A DNA stretch of 6,662 nt from an uncultured Ruminococcus sp. (GTDB lineage: Bacteria; Bacillota; Clostridia; Oscillospirales; Ruminococcaceae). How positions within the stretch are numbered: position 1 is the stretch's first letter; each line of letters starts with the position of its first letter. This document shows, in pieces, positions 1 through 5,313 of the stretch. The stretch is taken from positions 1-6,662 of the forward strand of contig CACZQG010000098.1 in assembly GCA_902783235.1 (NCBI GenBank), in the 5' to 3' direction. The notes under the pieces are model-generated. The model searched no databases. It was not told the origin of the DNA and was given only the letters and a program-made list of their open reading frames with translations. Position numbers and translations under genes: made by a program.

Positions 1-25
1 GATGACGTGCAAAGCTTCCAAGCGG

Positions 26-45
26 TCTTTGTGCGGTGTTGCCTA
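26..45 (-). repeat. Left-edge copy of a dispersed repeat
   Basis: Read on the minus strand, this segment is TAGGCAACACCGCACAAAGA. It matches 17 of 20 bases of the segment at 6569-6588 read on the plus strand. The two copies are therefore inverted relative to each other, with the ACCGCACAAAGA part pointing out of the window on both sides. The similarity fades beyond the shared block: here the outward sequence continues GACCGCTTGG, whereas on the right it continues TTGTGCGTCAG. It could be the end of an insertion sequence or a dispersed intergenic repeat. No transposase is in view, so the class cannot be decided. Confidence 0.5.
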
Positions 46-55
46 TAGCATATCC

Positions 56-113
56 AAATCCTGATCCTGTAAAACAGGATTTTGGGGCAGCAACTGCTAT
101 CCGGCAGTTGCTG
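56..113 (-). terminator. Tandem stem-loops after mccA, possible operon end
   Basis: Two inverted repeats lie just past the mccA stop codon. The first is a perfect 10-bp stem (88-97 with 104-113, six-base loop). The second can fold in two ways: ATCCTGT with ACAGGAT (64-70 with 74-80), or a wider stem pairing 56-63 with 75-82. No further gene follows on this strand before the window ends, so this is a reasonable place for transcription of the methyltransferase-mccB-mccA operon to stop. However, the strong stem is followed on the minus strand by CCCCAAAATCC rather than a run of T, so it is not a canonical intrinsic terminator. It may instead protect the mRNA 3' end or be part of the repeat at the left edge. 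Confidence 0.4.
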
Positions 114-128
114 AGGACACATTATTTA

Positions 129-1052
129 TCATTGTAATTCATTGTCATACAGTCCGGTAGTAAAATACCTGTCTCCCCTATCAGGAAAAACAGTGACTAT
201 GTTTCCCACAGCCCCTTTATTTATCAGCTTTAATACCGCTGCCATAGCAGCCCCCGAGGAGGAGCCTGCTATGATCCCCTCTTTTTTTGTCAGCAGTCGT
301 GCAGTCTCAAATGCATCACTGTCAGTCACCTTGATAACCTCATCCACCAGGGACATATCCATTGTTTCAGCGATAAAATCGTTACCGATCCCCTCAATAT
401 TGTAATCACCATGCTCACCGCCGCCCATTGTTGAGCCAACAGGATCCGCAAGTACCCCTTTGACGCCCGGCATTCTCTCCTTGATATAGCGAAGGATACC
501 GGTATATGTACCTCCGCTTCCGGCACCTGCCACAACATAATCTATTTTTCCGTCCAGATCATCAAATATCTCTCTGCCTGTTGTCTCATAGTGTGCTAAA
601 GGATTGCTTTGATTTCTGAACTGCTCCAGAGATATGGCGCCTGGTATCTGTGACTTGATCTCCTCTGCCTTTCTGACTGCTCCCAGCATTCCCTCCTCAC
701 GGGGAGTATTGATCACCTCAGTTCCTAAAGCTCGTAATAATGACTGCTTTTCCGCAGAGAATTTTGTGGGAACAACAAAGATTATCCTGTATCCCCTGTT
801 AAGGGCGGCAAAGGCTATTCCCAGTCCTGTATTGCCGGCAGTCGCCTCGACGATAGTTCCTCCCTTTTTAAGCACACCCTTCCTTTCCGCATCATTTATC
901 ATATACATACCGGTACGATCCTTTACGCTTCCGGAAGGATTCCACAGTTCCAGCTTTGCAAATACATTCACTCCTGCTTTGTTTACCATATTTCCCAGCC
1001 TTACAAGCGGAGTACCTCCTATAAGTGACTGCATCGAATCATAATATTTCAT
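129..1052 (-). CDS. mccA: PLP-dependent cystathionine beta-synthase / cysteine synthase family protein (MccA type)
   Basis: This 307-residue cytosolic enzyme belongs to the fold-type II PLP family of CysK and cystathionine beta-synthase. Visible motifs are the GGTPLVRL opening, PSGSVKDR with the PLP lysine at K44, the substrate loop EATAGNTG (69-76), the phosphate-binding GSGGTYTG (178-185), EGIG (220-223) and GSSSGAA (263-269) near the cofactor ring. EATAGNTG rather than EPTSGNTG, together with the EGIG...DFI segment, fits the B. subtilis YrhA/MccA subgroup, which joins O-acetylserine and homocysteine to make cystathionine. Ordinary cysteine synthase (O-acetylserine plus sulfide) remains possible. 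There is no C-terminal CBS-pair domain, as expected for the bacterial type. The start at 1052 has AGAAGG about ten bases upstream and sits 7 bp after the mccB stop, so the two genes are translated from one mRNA. A partner lyase directly upstream favours the MccA reading over CysK. Confidence 0.85.
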   Translation of the reverse strand: MKYYDSMQSLIGGTPLVRLGNMVNKAGVNVFAKLELWNPSGSVKDRTGMYMINDAERKGVLKKGGTIVEATAGNTGLGIAFAALNRGYRIIFVVPTKFSAEKQSLLRALGTEVINTPREEGMLGAVRKAEEIKSQIPGAISLEQFRNQSNPLAHYETTGREIFDDLDGKIDYVVAGAGSGGTYTGILRYIKERMPGVKGVLADPVGSTMGGGEHGDYNIEGIGNDFIAETMDMSLVDEVIKVTDSDAFETARLLTKKEGIIAGSSSGAAMAAVLKLINKGAVGNIVTVFPDRGDRYFTTGLYDNELQ

Positions 1053-1059
1053 TCAGGAC

Positions 1060-2220
1060 TCACCTTCTTTCGGCTTTCTCTATTGCCTGCTCTAAATCAG
1101 CAATTATATCCTCACTATTCTCTATTCCCACAGACAGACGAATAAGACCATCTGTTATACCCACTTTTTTTCTTATATCAGCAGGTATTGAAGCATGGGT
1201 CATGGTGGATGGATGGCATACCAATGACTCCGCACCGCCAAGACTTTCTGCAAGGGAAACAAGCTCCAGGCTCTCAAAGAAAACGTTTATATCATAGTTT
1301 TCATGAAGCTCAAAGGATATCATTACTCCCCCGTTTTTTGCCTGCCTTGAATTTATCTCATATCCTTTATCAGTTTCAAGTCCGGGATAATAAACACTTT
1401 TTACTGCCTTATGAGAGACCAGATATTCTGCCGCTTTAACTGCATTTTCAACGTGTCTGTCCATGCGTACTGCAAGTGTTTTTATACCTCTTATAAGCAG
1501 AAACGAATCAAAGGGTCCCAACACTCCACCGGTGGAATTCTGTATAAAAGCTATCTTATCTGCCAGTTCCTTTGTGGAGACAACCGCAAGTCCAGCCACC
1601 ACATCGCTGTGTCCTCCAAGATACTTTGTGGCACTGTGCACAACTATATCGGCTCCCAGCTCCAGCGGTCTCTGGAGGTAGGGTGTCATAAAGGTATTGT
1701 CCACAATGACAAGAAGACCATGCCTGTGGGAGATATCGGATATTGTCTTTATATCAGTAACAGTCATAAGCGGATTTGCAGGGCTTTCAATTATCACCGC
1801 TTTTACATCAGCGGTTATCTGCTTTTCATAGTTTTGAGGATGCTCTGTATCAGCAATGGTGTAGGATATGCCAAAGTGATCAAACACCTTATCAAGCAGT
1901 CTGAAGGTTCCGCCATATACATTTGTGGATATAAGAACTCTGTCACCGCTGTGAAGAAGACTCAGTACAGCTGTTATTGCTGCCATTCCGGATCCAAAGG
2001 CAAATCCTGCATAGCCTCTCTCAAGCTCTGCAATAAGCTTTTCCAACGCCTCTCGTGTGGGATTTCCTGTACGGGAATATTCATATCCTCTCATCTTTCC
2101 CAGACCATCCTGTTTATAGGTAGAGGTCTGATAAATAGGTACGTTCACCGCACCTGTTGTTTCGTCTACGGATATACCGCCATGGATCACTGCTGTATCT
2201 ATATTTTTATAACCTTTCAT
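1060..2220 (-). CDS. mccB: Cystathionine gamma-lyase / trans-sulfuration enzyme (MccB type)
   Basis: This 386-residue enzyme is a full-length member of the Cys/Met metabolism PLP family (fold type I). It shows YEYSRTGNPTR (46-56, phosphate-binding from the neighbouring subunit), GSGMAAI (76-82), the ring-stacking Y102 in NVYGG, ESPANP (145-150), VDNTF (173-177), the PLP lysine K199 in HSATKYLGGHSD, and the C-terminal SLGGAESLVCHPSTMTHAS block (from about 326). Family members include cystathionine gamma-lyase, gamma-synthase and beta-lyase, which are hard to separate by motif. The neighbouring mccA argues for gamma-lyase, cleaving cystathionine to cysteine, 2-oxobutyrate and ammonia. Some MccB-type enzymes also degrade homocysteine with release of sulfide. 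AAGGAG lies 8 bases before the ATG, and the gene begins 15 bp after the methyltransferase stop, so it is the middle gene of the operon. An alternative role as O-acetyl- or O-succinylhomoserine-dependent gamma-synthase cannot be excluded. Confidence 0.88.
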   Translation of the reverse strand: MKGYKNIDTAVIHGGISVDETTGAVNVPIYQTSTYKQDGLGKMRGYEYSRTGNPTREALEKLIAELERGYAGFAFGSGMAAITAVLSLLHSGDRVLISTNVYGGTFRLLDKVFDHFGISYTIADTEHPQNYEKQITADVKAVIIESPANPLMTVTDIKTISDISHRHGLLVIVDNTFMTPYLQRPLELGADIVVHSATKYLGGHSDVVAGLAVVSTKELADKIAFIQNSTGGVLGPFDSFLLIRGIKTLAVRMDRHVENAVKAAEYLVSHKAVKSVYYPGLETDKGYEINSRQAKNGGVMISFELHENYDINVFFESLELVSLAESLGGAESLVCHPSTMTHASIPADIRKKVGITDGLIRLSVGIENSEDIIADLEQAIEKAERR

Positions 2221-2235
2221 TACTACCGCTCCTTA

Positions 2236-3132
2236 TTATTCAAAATTATAACCTGATGTAAATGACGCTGAGAGCAGACTTACATTTTCAAATGCTCTCA
2301 TACCGTCAGAACGTCCTTCAAAGTATCTTTTCTGCACCTTTTCAGGGGACATATATGTATCTATCTGAAATCCCAGTGAATACAATGCCCTGGATATCTC
2401 ACCATACTCAAATCCCCCCTGCATCTCCTCTCCCAGTGCCCGGGTGATCTCTTCAAGTCTGTTGACACGCCTTGGAAAATCTCCGCTCTTATGAGGATAA
2501 TCAAATATTAGGATACTTCCCACAGAGGACAGCTCAGCTATTTGTGAAAGTGTATCCCTGAACACATCAAGAGTCAGATAATAGGAAACACCCAGAATAC
2601 TGAAACAAGTTTTGACCCCGGGATCAAAACCGGCATCTATAAGCTTTTTACACATTCTTTCCTTTTCAAAATCCACCGGAACAAAGCTGACATTTCCGGG
2701 GATCTTCCATTCCAGCCTTTTGATTTTCTCCAGCTTATAACGCTGGGTGTCCGGATGATCTATTTCAAATACACGGATATTATCGTTTCCGCTTCGGAAC
2801 GAAAAGCTGTCCGAGCCTGCTCCGCATATAACATATTGGACCTTCTCATTTTCTTCCGCCAACCTTTGAAGTCTGCTTTCAGAGAAATGTATCCTTGAAA
2901 GGGGTATGGGAGCAATATATTCTATTATTATCTGCTCTGTGTCATCAGGAGAAAAACGGAAGCCCCCGCCAAATCCGCTGCTTACCATTTCATACATTTC
3001 TTCATACTCTTCTCTTCCCAGCAGATCAAATGCCAGGTAATCATCATATATCTTTTCCCGTGACCTGTTGGAATGCCATGCCCTTGCAAATGCACACAGC
3101 TTTGCTGTAATGCTCTCTCTTTTTTCAACCAT
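2236..3132 (-). CDS. SAM-dependent methyltransferase, LCMT/PPM (TIGR00027-like) family, first gene of the mcc operon
   Basis: This is a class I SAM-dependent methyltransferase of the leucine carboxymethyltransferase-like group. Using the start at 3132 it has 298 residues, close to the usual length. The SAM-binding glycine motif is CGAGSDSFSFR (103-113), followed by the acidic EIDHP (123-127), typical of this family, then FVPVDFE and GVSYYLT. I chose 3132 (MVEKRESIT) because GGAGG at 3140-3144 sits seven bases upstream. The frame stays open back to an ATG at 3183, but that extension would translate through a strong intrinsic terminator and has no comparable ribosome binding site. The gene is followed after 15 bp by mccB. 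By position it corresponds to ubiG in the clostridial ubiG-mccB-mccA operon, although it comes from a different methyltransferase family. Methyl transfer yields S-adenosylhomocysteine, the feedstock for homocysteine and then cystathionine. The methyl acceptor is unknown. Confidence 0.85.
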   Translation of the reverse strand: MVEKRESITAKLCAFARAWHSNRSREKIYDDYLAFDLLGREEYEEMYEMVSSGFGGGFRFSPDDTEQIIIEYIAPIPLSRIHFSESRLQRLAEENEKVQYVICGAGSDSFSFRSGNDNIRVFEIDHPDTQRYKLEKIKRLEWKIPGNVSFVPVDFEKERMCKKLIDAGFDPGVKTCFSILGVSYYLTLDVFRDTLSQIAELSSVGSILIFDYPHKSGDFPRRVNRLEEITRALGEEMQGGFEYGEISRALYSLGFQIDTYMSPEKVQKRYFEGRSDGMRAFENVSLLSASFTSGYNFE

Positions 3133-3139
3133 GTGAATG

Positions 3140-3144
3140 CCTCC
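3140..3144 (-). promoter_or_regulatory. Ribosome binding site that fixes the methyltransferase start
   Basis: GGAGG lies seven bases before the ATG at 3132-3130. It abuts the T run of the attenuator terminator (3145-3152) without a gap, so this site is transcribed only when RNA polymerase reads through the terminator. This decides between the starts at 3132 and 3183. Confidence 0.9.
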
Positions 3145-3177
3145 AAAAAAAACGTGAAATGCATAAAGCACTCCACG
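3145..3177 (-). terminator. Intrinsic terminator in the mcc operon leader (attenuator)
   Basis: On the minus strand, a 10-bp stem forms between CGTGGAGTGC (3177-3168) and GCATTTCACG (3162-3153), with eight Watson-Crick and two G-U pairs. The loop is TTTAT, and eight consecutive T (3152-3145) follow. This is a textbook Rho-independent terminator. It lies after the promoter and leader ORF but before the methyltransferase ribosome binding site, so its job must be conditional: it stops leader transcripts unless something prevents the stem from forming. Its position inside the apparent 5' extension of the methyltransferase frame is further evidence that the extension is not translated. Confidence 0.88.
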
Positions 3178-3249
3178 CATCATGAATGTATAGCCTTACA
3201 TATATGTTATAAGATTCAACATCGTAAAGCTGTTCTCTTCATGGTGCGC
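3175..3249 (-). promoter_or_regulatory. Candidate antiterminator pairing in the mcc leader
   Basis: GCGCACCATGAA (3249-3238, leader-peptide codons 14-18) can pair with TTCATGATGCGT (3186-3175). The duplex has ten Watson-Crick pairs, one G-U and one C-A mismatch, and encloses about 51 nt. The 3' partner includes the first three bases of the terminator stem (3177-3175), so the two structures compete for the base of that stem. A ribosome paused on Cys codons 4, 7 or 10 would leave 3249-3238 uncovered, allowing this pairing and read-through. What blocks the pairing when cysteine is plentiful is not obvious by eye. Ribosome transit is one possibility; a weak competing hairpin (3277-3272 with 3236-3231) is another. 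No folding energies were computed. Confidence 0.55.
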
Positions 3250-3290
3250 TTGATATTCATACAGTTGATACAGAACATACACTTTTTCAT
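3216..3290 (-). CDS. Cysteine-rich leader peptide (24 aa), putative attenuator peptide
   Basis: This short ORF begins MKKCMFCINCMNIK and ends ALRC followed by TGA. It contains cysteine at positions 4, 7, 10 and 24, all UGU codons, and methionine at 1, 5, 11 and 17, so a third of its residues are sulfur amino acids. GAAAGGG (3306-3300) sits nine bases before the ATG, a good ribosome binding site. The ORF lies about 75 nt after the likely transcription start and ends 39 nt before an intrinsic terminator. It precedes an operon for making cysteine from methionine-derived homocysteine. The arrangement matches amino-acid leader peptides such as TrpL or HisL, where stalling at scarce codons controls read-through. 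It probably has no function as a free peptide, although the CxxCxxC spacing could bind a metal or be redox-active. I do not recognise it as a named family. Confidence 0.72.
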   Translation of the reverse strand: MKKCMFCINCMNIKRTMKRTALRC

Positions 3291-3370
3291 TTTAAGATTC
3301 CCTTTCAATTAATTTATACCGCAGCAGCAATTGCAAACCAATGCTTACAATTCCTATTTAGTATATATGT

Positions 3371-3399
3371 ATTATAGCATATATTTCATATAGAGTCAA
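3371..3399 (-). promoter_or_regulatory. Sigma-A promoter of the leader peptide-methyltransferase-mccB-mccA operon
   Basis: On the minus strand, TTGACT (3399-3394) and a perfect TATAAT (3376-3371) are separated by exactly 17 bases. The predicted start is near 3366-3364, giving a leader of about 230 nt before the methyltransferase ATG. The stretch between this promoter and the upstream hairpin (roughly 3400-3472) is AT-rich and holds no gene. I find no T-box sequence (AGGGTGGnACCGCG) or S-box core in the leader on either strand. Confidence 0.85.
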
Positions 3400-3472
3400 T
3401 AGGCTTTATATGAAATCATCATGGTACACAAAATATTCCTGCGTATTTATATTTTTTTAGGCAAAGCAAAAG

Positions 3473-3571
3473 CCTCCGAAATATTGATGTCCCAATTAAA
3501 TCTTGAAGATTTATGCGAAGAATAAATGCTGAAATTGAAGATTTAGTTGGGGGATCAATAGTATCCGGAGG
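3473..3571 (-). terminator. Long imperfect hairpin, probable bidirectional terminator after the ABC permease gene
   Basis: CCTCCG (3473-3478) and CGGAGG (3566-3571) form the base. Further stem blocks are TATTGAT with ATCAATA and a 14-bp block CCCAATTAAATCTT with AAGATTTAGTTGGG. A hairpin at the tip pairs ATTTAT with ATAAAT around GCGAAGA. The whole is flanked by AAAAG on one side and TTTT on the other, so each strand ends the stem with a short T-rich run, typical of a two-way terminator. It begins 6 bp after the permease stop codon and separates the ABC operon from the mcc promoter. The stem is much longer than a usual terminator, so a small palindromic repeat element is an alternative. Confidence 0.6.
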
Positions 3572-3577
3572 TTTTAT

Positions 3578-4498
3578 CTACTTTTTCCATCTCAAAAGAT
3601 AAGACTGGAGCATATTAAAAAGAAAAGTAACTATTATGACTACAAAGCCAATAACCAGCAGTCCTGTAATAGTTCTTGTATAATCACCGAAGTCGGAATA
3701 ATACTTTACATAGTATCCCATTCCGTCACGGGCACCTATCATCTCAGCTGATGTCAGAAGTATAAAGGACACGCTCAATCCCTGATTGCATCCCAGAAAT
3801 ATCTGCTGCAATGAAGCAGGAAGTATTACTGAAAACAGCATCTCACACCGGCTTACATTCAATACCTTTGCCGAATCAAGGATCTTCTTGTCCACTCCCA
3901 GCACTCCGCTCATAGTACCTGCAAATACCGGCCAGAAGGTGGCTAAGAATATTACAAATACCGATACGGAACGGAATGTGGGAAGAAGTGCTATACCATA
4001 AGGGATATAAACTATCGGCGGTATGGAGCTGAAAAACTTTGTAATATAGGATGCAGCACTTCCCACTCTTGCACTCCATCCGATAAACAATCCCAAAGGG
4101 ATCGCTATTACCGCAGCCAGAATAAAGCCTTCAAATGTTGTTCCCAGTGAGCTTATTACATTTACCCAGATCTTATCCCTGTCCTCTACAAACTGATGTA
4201 CCACCTTTCCCGGTGCCGGAAAAAGAAGATCATTAAGAATATTGAATTTGGCAGTTGCCAGAGTCCATATAATAAGAAAAGCATAAATGAATCCCACAAT
4301 ATCAAGTATAAGAGACAGGGATTTTTCTTTCTTTATAAAAACAGAAGCTGCCAGCACGATTGCTTCAAGCCCTGAAATAAAAATTATAAGAGATGCCGTA
4401 AATGTTTCTTTGGTCGAGCTGTCGGGAATAAACTGTATACCCAGAAGTATGATGAATAAAATATGCGTAACACGTACAAATCGTTTTGCGGCTGTCAT
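3578..4498 (-). CDS. ABC transporter permease, nitrate/sulfonate/taurine (SsuC/TauC-like) family
   Basis: This is the inner-membrane channel subunit of the importer, 306 residues. The C-terminal two thirds look like a BPD_transp_1 domain. After the FPAPGKVV segment (93-100), typical of SsuC/TauC proteins just before the transmembrane domain, come several hydrophobic segments. The cytoplasmic coupling loop (about 208-236, DSAKVLNVS...VILPASLQQIFLG) keeps the L-P and final G of the EAA motif but replaces the leading E-A-A with D-S-A. The N terminus (1-90) adds hydrophobic stretches at roughly 11-25, 35-55 and 61-80, at least one or two more than a usual 250-260-residue SsuC. The start ATG overlaps the ATPase stop in an ATGA, with GAGGTGG just upstream, so the genes are translationally coupled. 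The ligand cannot be read from the permease. A sulfur compound is plausible given the flanking cysteine genes, but this is inference. Confidence 0.88.
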   Translation of the reverse strand: MTAAKRFVRVTHILFIILLGIQFIPDSSTKETFTASLIIFISGLEAIVLAASVFIKKEKSLSLILDIVGFIYAFLIIWTLATAKFNILNDLLFPAPGKVVHQFVEDRDKIWVNVISSLGTTFEGFILAAVIAIPLGLFIGWSARVGSAASYITKFFSSIPPIVYIPYGIALLPTFRSVSVFVIFLATFWPVFAGTMSGVLGVDKKILDSAKVLNVSRCEMLFSVILPASLQQIFLGCNQGLSVSFILLTSAEMIGARDGMGYYVKYYSDFGDYTRTITGLLVIGFVVIIVTFLFNMLQSYLLRWKK

Positions 4499-5313
4499 AG
4501 TACCACCTCATCTCCCCCTATACGTTCTGCCACGTCATTATACAGAAGAGACAGCAAACGGCTGCGGAATCTGCCGTATTCATCTGTCTTTATAAGCTGT
4601 TCTCTCCTTCTCGGGCGTTCAAATGGTACGTTGACTATTTCATTTACAGTACCCGGATGAGCAGTGAGAACTACTATCCTGTCAGACAGAAGTATTGCTT
4701 CATCTATATCATGGGTAACGAATACAACGGTTTTTCGTTCCTCGTGACCGCTTCCCTCCCATAGCTTTAAAAGAAGCTCCTGGAGTATAACACGATTTTT
4801 TGCATCAATGGCGCTGAAGGGTTCATCCATGAGAAGTATCTGTGTATCCATTGCCAATGCTCTTGCAATAGCTGCTCTCTGCTGCATACCGCCGGAAAGC
4901 TGTGATGGATATTTTTCTCCGAAGCCTGTAAGTCCCACCTTTGACAGGAACTCCTCTGCTATCCTTCCACGTTCACTGCGCTTTACATCGTGTCTTGCCT
5001 GCTTGATACCGAATTCTATGTTCTTTTTTGTTGTCATCCACGGAAAGAGGGAGTAGTGCTGAAACACTACTCCTCGCTCCGTACCTGTCCCCCGAAGCTC
5101 TTTTCCATCGATCTCCACACTGCCGCCGGCAGGAGAATACAATCCCTCCAATACACTCAGAAGGGTAGATTTCCCACAGCCGCTGGCACCTATAACACTA
5201 ACAAACTCACCGCTGCCAACGCCGAAGGAAACATTATGGAGAGCGTTAAAGCTGCGCTTGTTTTCAGTATAATTAACGGTTAGATCCTTTATCTCGATTT
5301 TATTCGTATTCAT
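4495..5313 (-). CDS. ABC transporter ATP-binding protein, nitrate/sulfonate/taurine (SsuB/TauB-like) family
   Basis: This cytoplasmic ATPase of 272 residues powers the importer. All nucleotide-binding motifs are intact: Walker A GASGCGKST (42-50), Q-loop Q85 in FQHYSLFPW, signature LSGGMQQR (139-146), Walker B ILLMDEP (159-165), D-loop SAID (167-170) and switch histidine H201 in THD. The FQHYSLFPW Q-loop and MDEPFSAID Walker B region are characteristic of the SsuB/TauB/NrtD group. The start codon lies inside the end of the binding-protein gene (14-bp overlap in another frame), with GAGGAG upstream within that gene, so translation is coupled. The stop overlaps the permease start by 4 bp. The C-terminal tail (about 235-272) is the usual short extension, with no extra regulatory domain. 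Substrate specificity is not encoded here. Confidence 0.93.
   Translation of the reverse strand: MNTNKIEIKDLTVNYTENKRSFNALHNVSFGVGSGEFVSVIGASGCGKSTLLSVLEGLYSPAGGSVEIDGKELRGTGTERGVVFQHYSLFPWMTTKKNIEFGIKQARHDVKRSERGRIAEEFLSKVGLTGFGEKYPSQLSGGMQQRAAIARALAMDTQILLMDEPFSAIDAKNRVILQELLLKLWEGSGHEERKTVVFVTHDIDEAILLSDRIVVLTAHPGTVNEIVNVPFERPRRREQLIKTDEYGRFRSRLLSLLYNDVAERIGGDEVVL

Noticed and set aside
1..128. Antisense regulatory RNA promoter at the 3' end of the operon, as in C. acetobutylicum
   Set aside because: The plus strand here shows only stem-loops and the repeat. I see no S-box or convincing promoter reading toward mccA.
634..1044. A 136-codon open frame on the plus strand opposite mccA
   Set aside because: It is antisense to the conserved mccA N-terminal half, has low-complexity composition and shows no recognisable domain.
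1411..2256. A 281-codon open frame on the plus strand opposite mccB
   Set aside because: It lies entirely antisense to a clear PLP enzyme, its translation is cysteine- and serine-rich with no family motifs, and no convincing ribosome binding site was noticed. It is a shadow of the mccB codon pattern.
3346..3360. TAAATAGGAATT just after the transcription start as a possible CymR/Rrf2-type operator
   Set aside because: It resembles my recollection of part of the Bacillus cysteine-regulator site, but only a half of the motif is present, the region is AT-rich and the organism may lack CymR. The match is too weak to call.
3290..3400. T-box or S-box riboswitch in the mcc leader, expected by analogy with C. 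acetobutylicum
   Set aside because: No AGGGTGGnACCGCG antiterminator sequence and no S-box conserved core could be found on either strand. The leader instead holds a Cys-codon ORF and a simple terminator.
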